Source of the DNA: Ruegeria sediminis
GTDB lineage: Bacteria > Pseudomonadota > Alphaproteobacteria > Rhodobacterales > Rhodobacteraceae
Direction: 5' to 3'
Length of the DNA: 64,000 nucleotides
Assembly (NCBI RefSeq): GCF_005938215.1
Contig: NZ_VCPD01000010.1
Location: 1 to 64,000 of the forward strand
Each line of letters begins with the position of its first letter. Position 1 is the first letter of the stretch. Shown here in pieces: positions 25,504 through 34,189 of the stretch. The translations under genes were made by a program, and so were the position numbers. Under the pieces are notes generated by a model. It did no database searches and had not been told where the DNA came from. It worked only from the letters and a program-made list of their open reading frames with translations.

Positions 25504-26649
25504 TCAAAGCCCCGTCCTGTGCGCGCGTGCTGTGAAGAAGATGCCCGAGGGGCTCTCTGCCTCGATTTCGCGCAGTTTCTCAAAGGTTTGCGTGTCGTAG
25601 ACCATGACCTTGCCCGCGTCCCTCACGCTCAGCCAGACCTCGTGGCCGCGCGGCGTGAACTCCATGTGCAGCACCGCCGGTCCCGGCTTGAACTCGTGGA
25701 CGACCTGCTTGGTCAGCGTGTCGATCACCTGGATCGTGTCGTTCAGCGGGTGGGCGAAATTCACCCAGACCTGCCGCCCGTCGGGGCGCGCCATGGCAAA
25801 GACCGGCTGGCCATAGGTCTTGGTCCGCCCGGTTTCCGTGAGTGTGGAGGCATCGACCCATAGCACCTCGTGATGCCCGACGGCCGGCAGGACGAACTCG
25901 TCGCCGGTATGCGCCCAGCCTTCCAGATGCGGCATCTTGTAGACCGGCATCTCCTGCTGCCCCCGGCCATAGCCGGGCAGCACCCGGATCGGCTCGGGGT
26001 TTTCGGACCACAGGTCCAGCGCCGTCAGCCCGTCCTCTCCGAACAGGCCGGTGATGTAGGTGCGGCCATTGGCGGTGATCAGCGCGTCATAGGGGTTGGC
26101 CCCCATGTCGGTGATCTTGGTGATCTGCGGGTCGGCGCCGGCGAAATCGGCGATCCATGTCTCGCCCGAATCCCACATGGTGAAGACAAAGCGCCGGCCC
26201 GGCGCATCGACCAGGCCGATGGTCTTGCTGCCGGTGGGGATGTCCGCGACCATCTCAAGCGTGTCCGCATCGAAGACGCGCACCCCGCCCGGCTCGTAAT
26301 TCGACACCGCGACCAGCTTGCCGTCATCCGAGATGGCGCCGCCGATGGCGTTGCCCGCCTGCACGACGCGATTCACGATCTTCCGGGTGACGATGTCGAC
26401 CTTCGTAAGCCCGCCGTCGCGCCCGAAGATATAAGCGAACTGCTGATCCGGCGAATAGACCAGCGAGGCATGGGACAGATCGCCCAAGCCCTCGATGCGG
26501 GCCAGCGCCGCGCGGTCCGACTGGTCCACCAGCAGCACCGATCCGGTGGCGCGTTCGATCACCAGCCCCAGATCGCCGGTGGCCGTGGGCTCGGCATGTG
26601 CGGTGGTTGCCAGAAGGGCGGCCATCAGGCCGAATGCAAGGCGTCTCAT
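25504..26649 (-). CDS. nirF: Heme d1 biosynthesis protein NirF
   Basis: A 381-residue periplasmic beta-propeller with signal peptide MRRLAFGLMAALLATTAHAEP. Propeller repeats such as LVYSPDQQFAYIFGRDGGLTK and AGNAIGGAISDDGKLVAVSNYE resemble the d1 domain of NirS but there is no cytochrome c domain, as expected for NirF. MPHLEGWAHTG contains the conserved His region. It acts late in heme d1 formation in the periplasm. GGAGGAGC precedes the ATG, which overlaps the nirC stop by 4 bp. Confidence 0.93.
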   Translation of the reverse strand: MRRLAFGLMAALLATTAHAEPTATGDLGLVIERATGSVLLVDQSDRAALARIEGLGDLSHASLVYSPDQQFAYIFGRDGGLTKVDIVTRKIVNRVVQAGNAIGGAISDDGKLVAVSNYEPGGVRVFDADTLEMVADIPTGSKTIGLVDAPGRRFVFTMWDSGETWIADFAGADPQITKITDMGANPYDALITANGRTYITGLFGEDGLTALDLWSENPEPIRVLPGYGRGQQEMPVYKMPHLEGWAHTGDEFVLPAVGHHEVLWVDASTLTETGRTKTYGQPVFAMARPDGRQVWVNFAHPLNDTIQVIDTLTKQVVHEFKPGPAVLHMEFTPRGHEVWLSVRDAGKVMVYDTQTFEKLREIEAESPSGIFFTARAHRTGL

Positions 26650-26990
26650 TGCTCCTCCGGGGTCAGCAGGTAATGGGCGATCCACTCGGCCTCTTCCTGG
26701 GTCATCAGGGGCCGCCAGGGCGGCATGGCGGTGTCGGGAATGCCGTCCAGGATCACGTCCATCAGGACGTCCACGTCGTAATGCTGCAGGTTTTCGGCGC
26801 GCAGGTCGGGCCCCAGCCCGCCCTTCAGCGACAGGCCGTGGCACGAGCCGCAGTCCTGGTGCACCAGGCGTTTCAGGGCGGCGGGGTCGATCGTTTCGGC
26901 GGCAAAGGCCGAGGTCGCGACGAACACGGCCCCCGTCAGCAGGGTCCGCGCGGTCCAGCCGCGTTTGGGTCTGCGGATGACGTCAGCCAT
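26646..26990 (-). CDS. nirC: Periplasmic c-type cytochrome NirC
   Basis: A 114-residue class I cytochrome c. A Twin-Arg-free signal peptide ends near FVATSAFAAE. The heme motif CGSCH lies near residue 47 and the axial Met is in TAMPPWRPLM. NirC passes electrons in heme d1 maturation or to NirS. ATG 26990 is preferred to an upstream ATG at 27035 because it places the basic stretch VIRRPKRGW directly before the hydrophobic core. It overlaps nirE by 8 bp. Confidence 0.9.
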   Translation of the reverse strand: MADVIRRPKRGWTARTLLTGAVFVATSAFAAETIDPAALKRLVHQDCGSCHGLSLKGGLGPDLRAENLQHYDVDVLMDVILDGIPDTAMPPWRPLMTQEEAEWIAHYLLTPEEQ

Positions 26991-27750
26991 GGGCTTCCAC
27001 CTGTTCGACAAGCTCGGCCAAAGGCGCTTCAGCATACAGCGACACCACCTTGCCGATGATGAAAAGGGTCGGGGCCGTCAGTTTTGCCTCGCGCACGTCC
27101 GCGGCCACCCGGTCGAGGCGCGAGACCAGCCGGCGCTCCTCGGGCGTGGTGGCGCGGCCGACCGCAAGAACCGGGGTCGAACCCGGCAGGTTCTCGGTCA
27201 TCAGCCCCATGGCGATCTGGCCGATATTGGCCACGCCCATATAGACGACCAGCGTGCTGTCGGGATCGGCCAGACGCTTCCAGTCCAGGTCCAGAACCTT
27301 GTCCGCCTGCCGGTGGCCGGTGACGTACTGGACCGAAGTCGCAAGCCCGCGATGGGTCAACGGCACGCCGGTCGAGCAGCTTGCCCCCTGCGCCGCGGTG
27401 ATGCCGGGCGCGTATTCCACCGCTATGCCATGCGCGGCCAGATAGGCGGCCTCCTCCGAGCCGCGGCCGAAGATCATCGGGTCGCCGCCCTTGAGCCGGG
27501 CCACCCTGTGGCCGGCGCGCGCCTGTTCCAGCAGGATGTCGTTGATCCGCTCCTGCGGCACGGTGTGGCACTTGGGGGCCTTGCCGACCGGGATCATCAG
27601 CGCCCGTTCCGGGCTCATGGCGAGAATGTCGGCCGAGACCAGCCGGTCATAGACCACGACATCGGCTTCGCGCAGCATGCGGATCGCGCGCATGGTCATC
27701 AGTTCGGGGTCGCCGGGGCCGGCGCCGATGAGGAAAACTCTACCGCTCAT
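26983..27750 (-). CDS. nirE: Uroporphyrinogen-III C-methyltransferase NirE
   Basis: A 255-residue SUMT-family enzyme that makes precorrin-2, the entry point to siroheme and heme d1. SAM-binding and family motifs are FLIGAGPGDPELMT, VVYDRLVS, RLKGGDPMIFGRGSEE, GITAAQGA, PLTHRG and VVYMGV. It is the first gene of the heme d1 operon. A Dnr-like box lies about 156 bp upstream, giving a leader of roughly 115 nt if the regulator binds at -41.5. ATG 27750 starts the conserved domain. Confidence 0.94.
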   Translation of the reverse strand: MSGRVFLIGAGPGDPELMTMRAIRMLREADVVVYDRLVSADILAMSPERALMIPVGKAPKCHTVPQERINDILLEQARAGHRVARLKGGDPMIFGRGSEEAAYLAAHGIAVEYAPGITAAQGASCSTGVPLTHRGLATSVQYVTGHRQADKVLDLDWKRLADPDSTLVVYMGVANIGQIAMGLMTENLPGSTPVLAVGRATTPEERRLVSRLDRVAADVREAKLTAPTLFIIGKVVSLYAEAPLAELVEQVEAHG

Positions 27751-27899
27751 TTGAAATCTCGCTCGTCCAGAAAGTGGCGGGATCCGGTCGCCCCGCCGCA
27801 TCCCGCGCAGCCGCGGGGCGGGCTGCGGAACAACGAGAGATGGCTGGGCGAACCGGGCGTTTCATGAGGGCAGACTGGCCGATGTCAAAAGAGGTTGCC

Positions 27900-27913
27900 T
27901 TGACATAAGTTAA
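27900..27913 (-). promoter_or_regulatory. Dnr/Nnr-type box upstream of nirE
   Basis: TTGACATAAGTTAA matches TTGAC-N4-GTCAA at 9 of 10 defined positions. Its centre is about 156 bp upstream of nirE, the most distant of the six boxes. It overlaps by two bases the hairpin that follows the cupredoxin gene. The binding protein is inferred to be the dnr product (40291-40995). Confidence 0.7.
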
Positions 27914-27942
27914 GGAGCGCGGGAAATGCCCCCGCGCTCCTT
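27912..27942 (-). terminator. Hairpin terminator of the nirS operon
   Basis: A perfect 12-bp stem (AAGGAGCGCGGG 27912-27923 with CCCGCGCTCCTT 27931-27942, 7-nt loop) lies 40 bp after the cupredoxin stop. It is the likely end of the nirS transcript and may insulate nirE from read-through. No long T-run follows. Confidence 0.65.
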
Positions 27943-27981
27943 CGCTGCCTGTATCTCTGCCTCGGTTCCCGGTACTTCGCG

Positions 27982-28398
27982 TCAGGGTTCGACGGTGACC
28001 ATTCCGATCATGTCCTGGGTTTCCCAATGCGGCCCGCAGAGATAGTCCTGCGGCCCCGGCGTCAGGAATGTCAGCTCCACCGATTCCTCGGGAAAGGCCC
28101 GGTCCGTTTCCGGCATGCTGCCGTCCTTCAGCAGCACGCTGTGGCTGGTGCGCTTGTCCACGTTGACCCAGCGCACCGTGGTGCCGACCTTGACGGTCAG
28201 CTCGGCTGGGCAGAAGTTGTACTGGTACATCAGCACGACCTCCACATCCTCGACCTCGGCCGAAGGCTGGCCGAACAGTTCGACATACCGCTCCTCGGCC
28301 TCGGCGCAGATCGCGGCCTTGTCCTCGTCCTTCGCGGCTGCGGGAAACGCCGCCGCCGCCGACAGCAGTATCGCGGGAAGAAGGCTTGAGTTTCGCAT
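27982..28398 (-). CDS. Periplasmic cupredoxin (type 1 copper protein)
   Basis: A 138-residue exported protein with a signal peptide ending near FPAAAKDED. The type 1 copper ligands can be read: His in TSHSV near residue 85, then Cys-x2-His-x5-Met in DYLCGPHWETQDM. An azurin/pseudoazurin-like electron-donor role to NirS is plausible, since the gene is last in the nirS transcription unit. The spacing differs from classical pseudoazurin and the N-terminal 50 residues have no assigned role. AAAGGAGA precedes the ATG. Confidence 0.78.
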   Translation of the reverse strand: MRNSSLLPAILLSAAAAFPAAAKDEDKAAICAEAEERYVELFGQPSAEVEDVEVVLMYQYNFCPAELTVKVGTTVRWVNVDKRTSHSVLLKDGSMPETDRAFPEESVELTFLTPGPQDYLCGPHWETQDMIGMVTVEP

Positions 28399-28426
28399 GT
28401 CCGATGTCTCCTTTCCGGCTGGGGAA

Positions 28427-28451
28427 CGGCGGCCGGAAATCCCGGCCGCCG
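28427..28451 (-). other. Intercistronic hairpin before the cupredoxin gene
   Basis: CGGCGGCCGG (28427-28436) pairs perfectly with CCGGCCGCCG (28442-28451) around a 5-nt loop, in the 60-bp gap between the NirT-like gene and the cupredoxin gene. With no T-run it may act as an mRNA-stabilising or processing element that sets relative expression. Confidence 0.55.
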
Positions 28452-28458
28452 CGTTTTC

Positions 28459-30270
28459 CTATTGCTTCACCACATTGATGATGGCGGATGCGTCATCAAG
28501 TGCAAGGCTGGTGTCCAGCGTCACGTGGTGGAAGCGGGCCGCCGCGAAGTCGTCGTGGATCGCGAAGCCGACCGTGTATGTCTGGCCCGGAACCAACGGG
28601 ACGTCGCCCGGCGCGCCGTTGTCCAGCGGACGCGAGAACACCACCGTCCACATGCCGCCGTCCAGGCTGGCCTCGGCGGCGATCTCGCCGTCGTTCTCCA
28701 CCCGGCGTTCCAGCAGGTAGCCGTTGCTGGCGCTGCCATCGGCATAGACGCGCAGCAGGTCGAGATAGGTGCCGTCCTTCAGGTACTGCTCGATCTCGGC
28801 CTCGGCCTTCAGCAGGTCCCAGCCGCCCAGCGGCTTGTCGCCACGGCCCTTGATCTCGATGTCGGTCCGGCTTTCGCTGAGGTACTTGGTGACCGTTCCC
28901 TCGGCCTGCAGACGGCCCGCGACATCGCCATTGGCCGCGATCGCGTCGGCGCCCGGATCGAAGGGCATGAAGGTGTTGTCCGCGTGGCACGAGGCCCAGC
29001 AGCCCACCTGATCCCCCATCTCGATTCCGGTGCCGGTGATCATCATGGCGACCTTGATCTGGTTCTCCGGATCCATCTTGCCGCCATCGACGAAGGGCGC
29101 GGGGTTGTGCCCGGCATCCGGCCACTGCATGCGGACATAGAGGTTCTCTCCGTCATGCGCCGCCTGCACCGTGGCGTCGATCACGCCGCGCTTGCCCGGG
29201 ATCGGGGTCGGCTCCAGGTCGCCGCCGGCCACCAGCTTGTTGCCGATCGCGTCAAGCTCCTTGGCGTGGCAGGTCGAACATGCGTCGCCACCCTTGGTCA
29301 GCGGACGCGCGCCGCCGTGGTTCTTGCCGTTCTGCACCCACTCGAAAGACGCCTGGCCGGGATAGAACAGCTTCATTTCCGCTCCGGCAACGGCGTTCCA
29401 GTCGATGTTCGACGCGACGTCGCCGCCTGCGGCCGCCGCACCGGCGCCGCCGGCGCCATCGCTTCCGGACGCCTCGCCATTGGCCTTGGCGCGTTCCTCG
29501 GCCACCGCCGAATCGACGGCCGCGGCGATCTGGGCCTGAACCGCTTCCTGCTGGGCCTGCTTGGCGGCCTTTTCAGCCTCGGCCGCTTCGGCCTCCTTCG
29601 CCTCGATCCGGGCCAGGCTTTCCAGGTAGGCCGCCGGGATCTCGCGGACGAATTTCGGGTTCGGCGCCTCGAGTTTCTCAAGATATTCTTCGGCCGCCCG
29701 GTCGCGGGCGTCGGAATGCGCGATGCCCTTGTGGCAGTCGATGCAGGTCTGGCCGGCTTCCATCGCGTTCAGGTGCTGCTGCCGCGCCCGCGGTTTCTGG
29801 AACTCGGGCATCATCGATTCGAAGTTGTGGCAGTTGCGGCATTCGCGCGAGTCGTTGGCCTTCATCCGCTCCCATTCGTTCATCGCCAGATGCAGGCGCT
29901 TGGCCTCGAACTTCTCGCGCGTGTTGATGGTGCCGACCATCTTGCCGTAAAGTTCGCGGGACGCCTTGATCTTGCGGATGATCTTGTGGGTCCAGTCCTT
30001 GGGCACGTGGCAGTCGGAACAGACCGCGCCGACGCCCGACCGGTTCACGTCGTGGATCGTGCCCTTGTATTCCTCGTAGACGAAATTCTCCATCTCGTGG
30101 CACGAGATGCAGAACTCCTTGGTGTTGGTGGCTTCCATGGCGGTGTTGAAACCGCCCCAGAAGATGATGCCGGCGACAAAGGCCCCGGCTAGCCCGGCCA
30201 AAGGCATTCCCCACAGGAAATACCGGCGCCAGATGGGCTTCTTTTCTTCCTTGTCGGTGGGCTGGGTCAT
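28459..30270 (-). CDS. NirT/NapC-type multiheme cytochrome fused to an ethylbenzene-dehydrogenase-like heme domain
   Basis: A 603-residue membrane-anchored cytochrome. One N-terminal helix (about 18-40) precedes a NapC/NirT tetraheme domain with CISCH (54-58), CSDCH (84-88), CRNCH (144-148) and CIDCH (176-180). An Ala/Glu/Lys-rich linker (about 218-285) leads to a C-terminal domain with CSTCH (331-335), an unusual CWASCH (423-428, CX3CH spacing) and a fold resembling the heme b-binding gamma-subunit domain of ethylbenzene/DMSO-type dehydrogenases (PGQTYTVGFAIHDDF). It probably passes quinol electrons to periplasmic NirS or the cupredoxin. Ordinary NirT is about 200 residues, so this is a threefold longer fusion. 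It lies between nirS and the cupredoxin gene. Confidence 0.82.
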   Translation of the reverse strand: MTQPTDKEEKKPIWRRYFLWGMPLAGLAGAFVAGIIFWGGFNTAMEATNTKEFCISCHEMENFVYEEYKGTIHDVNRSGVGAVCSDCHVPKDWTHKIIRKIKASRELYGKMVGTINTREKFEAKRLHLAMNEWERMKANDSRECRNCHNFESMMPEFQKPRARQQHLNAMEAGQTCIDCHKGIAHSDARDRAAEEYLEKLEAPNPKFVREIPAAYLESLARIEAKEAEAAEAEKAAKQAQQEAVQAQIAAAVDSAVAEERAKANGEASGSDGAGGAGAAAAGGDVASNIDWNAVAGAEMKLFYPGQASFEWVQNGKNHGGARPLTKGGDACSTCHAKELDAIGNKLVAGGDLEPTPIPGKRGVIDATVQAAHDGENLYVRMQWPDAGHNPAPFVDGGKMDPENQIKVAMMITGTGIEMGDQVGCWASCHADNTFMPFDPGADAIAANGDVAGRLQAEGTVTKYLSESRTDIEIKGRGDKPLGGWDLLKAEAEIEQYLKDGTYLDLLRVYADGSASNGYLLERRVENDGEIAAEASLDGGMWTVVFSRPLDNGAPGDVPLVPGQTYTVGFAIHDDFAAARFHHVTLDTSLALDDASAIINVVKQ

Positions 30271-30385
30271 TTCCAGGCTCCGTCTTGGCTTTCTTCTCTG
30301 GCCTTGGGTGACAGGCCGGTTGCGTTGCTGTGTTCTGGACCCTGGCGCGTCGCGGCATGTCTGATCCGCGAGGCCGGGAACGGGA

Positions 30386-30412
30386 AAGGGGCGGGCGCGG
30401 GGCCCGCCCCTT
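30386..30412 (-). other. Hairpin between nirS and the NirT-like gene
   Basis: An 11-bp perfect stem (30386-30396 with 30402-30412, 5-nt loop) lies 22 bp after the nirS stop and is followed on the minus strand by TTTCCC. It probably works as a partial terminator or 3'-stabiliser, making nirS more abundant than the downstream genes. Confidence 0.6.
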
Positions 30413-30433
30413 CCGTCGGCAGATGCCTATGCG

Positions 30434-32110
30434 TCAGGTGACGTGGTTCGAACGGTTGTAGACGTTGAACTTGCCGGTCGGGGCGAACAGCCCGTCGATG
30501 CGGCCGATTTCCTCAAGCGTCTCGGCGTCGAAGATCACGATCTGACCGTTGGGTTCCTTCGAGTCCGACAGGTTCCACTTGGAAACCCAGACCTCGGTGC
30601 CGTCCTTGTTGAACTCGAAGTGGACGGCGGCGCTGCCTTCATCCTCGGTGATCTGGATCGTCTTGACGATCTCGCCGGTCTCCTTGTCGATGACCTGCAC
30701 CGACTGCTGGATCTCGGGCTCGGGGTGCTTGGTCTGGTCAGCCCACACGTACTTGGAATTCGGGTGCGTGCGGATGAACAGGCCGGGCCCGTCGGTTTCG
30801 ACCTCGTAGCAGACTTTCCAGGCGTCGTCCGGGCGGTTCTCCGGATCGTTGCCCCAGACGGTCACGGTGCCGACGCCAAGGTGGGTCGTACCGGCCACCG
30901 GGCCGCAATTCGGATCGTCCCAGTTGGCGCCCGGGCCGGGGTGCGGCAGGGCGGCGGTGTCGATCAGCGCCTCGAGCTTGCGCTCCTTGGTGTCGACGAC
31001 GACCATCTGGTTCGACGCGTTCGCGGCGATCTGGAAGTACCGGCCTGTCGGGTCGAAGAACCCGTCATGCAGGAACTTGGAGCTGTCGATCTTGTCGATC
31101 CGCAGGTTGTCCAGGTCGGAATAGTCCACCTGCCAGATCTGCCCCAGCTCCTTCACGGCGACCAGCCAGGTCGGCTCGTGCGGGGTGGTGTAGATCGCGG
31201 CCACGCGGCTTTCTTCCACGTAATCGCCGTCGATGTTCATGCCGCGCGTCGAAACCACCTTGAGCGGCTCCATGGTCTGCGCGTCCACGATCGCGAAGTG
31301 CGGAGGCCAGTAGCCGCCACCGATCACGTATTTGCCGTCGCCGGAAATGGCCACGTCGCGGGCGTCGTAGGCGATCTTGACTTCGGAAACCAGCATCTTG
31401 TCCGGCGTCTGCCAGAGGTCGATCTTGGTCATCTTGCCGTCGCGGCCCATGGTGTACCAGAAGCGGCCCGGGTTTTCCGGTTCGCTGATCGAGTGGTGCT
31501 CGGACGCCTTGATCACGTGCACGGCATAGCCGGTCGGGATGTGGGTCAGGACCTCCTTGGTGTCGCCGTCGATGATGGCCACCTTGCCCACGTCGCGTTC
31601 GATCACGACGAAGAAGTTTTCCCAGTTGCGGCCATGCAGCGGCTCGGTCGGATAGTCGGCCTCCTCCACATAGACCTTGCGGGTCTGCTTCATCTGCTCA
31701 AGCGACATCTCCGGCGGCTTCGGCGGCTCCATCATGATGTAGGTCGCCATGTCGCGGATCTCGTCCTCGGTCATGATGTCCGAGAAGTTGTTCATGCCGC
31801 CCTCGGTGCCCCAGGCGATGATCTTTTCAAGACGTTCCTGGCCGAGTTTGAGGGTGCCGCCCTCGGTGACGGTGCCGTCGGCCGCCGTCTTCTTCCATGA
31901 GGGCTCCAGGCCCTTGCCGGTGGCGCCTTTGCGCAGAACGCCGTGACAGCCGGCGCATTGTTCAAAGTAGAGTTGCTTGGAGGCCTCGAAAGCTTCCTCG
32001 CTGAGCGTTGGCTCTTCGGCGAAGGCTGGTGCGGCAACAGTGCCCAGCAGCATCGCCAACCCGGCGCCATAGGCGCGCCCGGTTTTCTTGTAGCTGATTC
32101 CAAGTGACAT
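30434..32110 (-). CDS. nirS: Cytochrome cd1 nitrite reductase NirS
   Basis: A 558-residue periplasmic enzyme reducing nitrite to NO. A signal peptide ends near APAFAEEP. The cytochrome c domain has CAGCH near residue 52, and the C-terminal d1 propeller begins around residue 150 (WENFFVVIERDVGKVAIIDG). Conserved active-site His segments occur in HVIKASEHHSISEPE and TAALPHPGPGANW. ATG 32110 is chosen over GTG 32116 because GGAGAG is then well placed. A perfect TTGAC-N4-GTCAA box lies 70 bp upstream. It heads a unit with the NirT-like fusion and the cupredoxin. Confidence 0.97.
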   Translation of the reverse strand: MSLGISYKKTGRAYGAGLAMLLGTVAAPAFAEEPTLSEEAFEASKQLYFEQCAGCHGVLRKGATGKGLEPSWKKTAADGTVTEGGTLKLGQERLEKIIAWGTEGGMNNFSDIMTEDEIRDMATYIMMEPPKPPEMSLEQMKQTRKVYVEEADYPTEPLHGRNWENFFVVIERDVGKVAIIDGDTKEVLTHIPTGYAVHVIKASEHHSISEPENPGRFWYTMGRDGKMTKIDLWQTPDKMLVSEVKIAYDARDVAISGDGKYVIGGGYWPPHFAIVDAQTMEPLKVVSTRGMNIDGDYVEESRVAAIYTTPHEPTWLVAVKELGQIWQVDYSDLDNLRIDKIDSSKFLHDGFFDPTGRYFQIAANASNQMVVVDTKERKLEALIDTAALPHPGPGANWDDPNCGPVAGTTHLGVGTVTVWGNDPENRPDDAWKVCYEVETDGPGLFIRTHPNSKYVWADQTKHPEPEIQQSVQVIDKETGEIVKTIQITEDEGSAAVHFEFNKDGTEVWVSKWNLSDSKEPNGQIVIFDAETLEEIGRIDGLFAPTGKFNVYNRSNHVT

Positions 32111-32173
32111 GATCACTCTCCATATGCGTGGTGAGGCAGGGCAGAGACTGCGGCAAGGGGGGGTGGTGCCGCC

Positions 32174-32187
32174 TTGACAAAAGTCAA
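32174..32187 (-). promoter_or_regulatory. Dnr/Nnr-type box upstream of nirS
   Basis: TTGACAAAAGTCAA is a perfect TTGAC-N4-GTCAA palindrome centred 70 bp before the nirS ATG. If class II activation at -41.5 applies, transcription starts about 29 nt before the ATG. This is the best match of the six boxes in the window. Confidence 0.85.
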
Positions 32188-32276
32188 CGATGCTCTCGGA
32201 AACGTGAAACGGGGGGGAGTGTCATCCGGACGCAGGGGCGCTCGGCCCACACCCGCGGCGATTTTGGCCGCAGGAT

Positions 32277-32290
32277 TTGATTTTGGTTAA
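32277..32290 (+). promoter_or_regulatory. Dnr/Nnr-type box upstream of nnrS
   Basis: TTGATTTTGGTTAA matches the box at 8 of 10 positions. It is centred about 147 bp upstream of nnrS and 103 bp from the nirS box, in the 320-bp divergent region 32111-32430. The TTGAT half-site is also Fnr-like, so Fnr could contribute. Apart from the two boxes I see no other clear feature in that region. Confidence 0.65.
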
Positions 32291-32430
32291 GTGCGGCGGG
32301 CCGCTCCGCCGGTAGAGGTCGGTTTCGCGGGGCCGTGCGCATCATTCCATGCGCGCGCCCGCGATAGGGGTCTCATCGGTTTCGCGCCCGGCATTCCCCG
32401 ATGCGCAGTCCGGGCCAGAGGAGAAAACGA

Positions 32431-33627
32431 ATGTCGGCTGTTGTCGGACGTGTGATGGGCGAGGGGTTCCGGGTGTTCTTCCTGTCCGCCGGGCTCTATG
32501 GCGTGTTCACCGGACTGGTCTGGGGAATATGGCTGGCGATGCAGGCCGGCGGCGCGTCGATGGGCGAGCCGTCCTATGCCATGTCACCGGCGATGTGGCA
32601 CGCGCATGAAATGATCTTCGGCTATTCCACGGCGGCGCTGGGCGGCTTCTTCCTGACCGCTGTGCCGAACTGGACCGGCGCGCCGGGCGCCCGCGCCGCC
32701 TACATCTCGGCTGCGGCGGGGCTCTGGCTGGCGGGGCGGATGGCGATGTGGTTCTCGGCGTCGCTGGCGCCCTGGCTGGTGGCGGCGGCGGATCTCGCCT
32801 TCGTGCCGGTCCTCGCCGTCAAGATCGCCTCGCAGCTGCTGCGCCGCCCGAAACCGCAGAACATGGTCTTCCTGGCCCTGCTCGCCTTCATCTGGACCGC
32901 CAACCTGATGACGCATCTCGAATGGCTGGGCCTGACCGGCGACACGCTCGGCACCGGGCTGCGGGCCGGGCTGCTGACGCTGTGTTCGATGATCGCCATT
33001 CTCGGCGGGCGGATCACCCCGGCCTTCACCCGCAACGCCATGAAGCGCGACGGCGAGCCGGAAGAGGCCTGGCCGGTCAGCGTCGAGCGGCTGGAAAAGA
33101 CCAGCCTGATTCTGGCCCTCGCCCTGCCGCCGCTGATTCTGCTCTTCGGCGCGGGGCCGCTGGCCGGCGCGCTGGCGCTGCTGCTCGGCCTGATCCAGGT
33201 TCTGCGGCTGGCCCGCTGGCGCGCCCGCTGGGCCCTGCGCCAGCCGATCCTGATCGCGCTGCACCTGGGGCTGGGAATGCTGGCCCTCGGCCTGATTCTC
33301 TGGGGGATGGCGCTGCTGGGAATCGGCAGCGAGGTGGGCGCGCTGCACGTGCTGGGAATCGGTTGCGTCGGCGGCATGACCCTGGCGGTGATGAGCCGTG
33401 CGGCGCTCGGTCACAGCGGCCGCGCGCTGGTGGCGCCGCCGCCGATGGCGCTGGCCTACGGGCTGATGGCCGCCGCCGCCTTGCTGCGCTGGGTCGGGGC
33501 CGAGTTCGGCGGGATCTACATGGCCGCGCTGCTGGCGACCGACGCGCTGTGGGTCGCCGCGTTCGGGCTCTACCTTGTCTCGATGTGGCCCGCGCTGGTC
33601 GGCCCGCGGGCGGCCAAGTCCGGCTGA
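32431..33627 (+). CDS. nnrS: NnrS family heme-copper membrane protein
   Basis: A 398-residue polytopic membrane protein with about 12 hydrophobic segments. NnrS proteins bind heme and copper and are linked to NO tolerance in denitrifiers. Family features are MWHAHEMIFGYSTAALGGFFLTAVPNW near residue 55, GGRITPAFTRNA near 195 and HVLGIGCVGGMTLAVMSRAALGHSGR near 310; the conserved His residues are candidate heme ligands. AGAGGAGA lies upstream of ATG 32431, so the in-frame ATG at 32401 is rejected. It is divergent from nirS and has its own Dnr-like box. Confidence 0.92.
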   Translation: MSAVVGRVMGEGFRVFFLSAGLYGVFTGLVWGIWLAMQAGGASMGEPSYAMSPAMWHAHEMIFGYSTAALGGFFLTAVPNWTGAPGARAAYISAAAGLWLAGRMAMWFSASLAPWLVAAADLAFVPVLAVKIASQLLRRPKPQNMVFLALLAFIWTANLMTHLEWLGLTGDTLGTGLRAGLLTLCSMIAILGGRITPAFTRNAMKRDGEPEEAWPVSVERLEKTSLILALALPPLILLFGAGPLAGALALLLGLIQVLRLARWRARWALRQPILIALHLGLGMLALGLILWGMALLGIGSEVGALHVLGIGCVGGMTLAVMSRAALGHSGRALVAPPPMALAYGLMAAAALLRWVGAEFGGIYMAALLATDALWVAAFGLYLVSMWPALVGPRAAKSG

Positions 33628-33703
33628 AGCATCCGCCCCCGCCGTTTTGGAAATCCCCGGATCGCGGCTAGACTTGGCCGCGCAACGCGGGAGAGGACGC
33701 GGC

Positions 33704-34150
33704 ATGAAAAAGACGCCCCGGCACGGCGCCGACAGGCTTGAGACGATCGAGAACCGACTCGGCGCGGCCGCGGTCAGCGACGCCACCGTTGCCCACAGGA
33801 CCGGGGTCGTGCGATCCTACATCGCCGCGCTCAACGCCGCGAATCTCGACGCCGTCGCCGCCGTCTTCAGCGACGATGCGGTCCTGCTCGATCCCCTGGG
33901 CGCGGACCCCGTCGCCGGTCTGCCCGCGATCCGCGCCTTCTTCGCCAACGGCCCGTTCCTGCACCCGATCGACGCCGCGCTCGACGGCGAGGTCCGGGTG
34001 GCGGGCAACGCCGCCGCCTTCGCCTTCACCGCCCACTCGGACGGCAAGACCATGCGGATCATCGACGTTTTCGAATTCGACGAAAACGGCAAGGTCTCCA
34101 GGATGGTCGCGTACTGGTCCGGGGCCAACGTGTCCACCGGCGGCCGCTAG
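33704..34150 (+). CDS. NTF2/SnoaL-like protein
   Basis: A 148-residue cytosolic protein with an NTF2-like cone fold of the SnoaL/ketosteroid-isomerase type. The pattern is VVRSYIAALNAANLDAVAAVFSDDAVLLDP, followed by GLPAIRAFFANG and a terminal strand FEFDENGKVSRMVAYW. Such proteins range from isomerases to non-catalytic binding modules, and no substrate can be read from sequence. It sits between nnrS and norC on the same strand, 76 bp after nnrS with GAGAGGA before the ATG, so it may be transcribed with nnrS. Confidence 0.75.
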   Translation: MKKTPRHGADRLETIENRLGAAAVSDATVAHRTGVVRSYIAALNAANLDAVAAVFSDDAVLLDPLGADPVAGLPAIRAFFANGPFLHPIDAALDGEVRVAGNAAAFAFTAHSDGKTMRIIDVFEFDENGKVSRMVAYWSGANVSTGGR

Positions 34151-34189
34151 GCCATTTCTCACGTCGAAATTCTCACCGCTCTCAAACCC

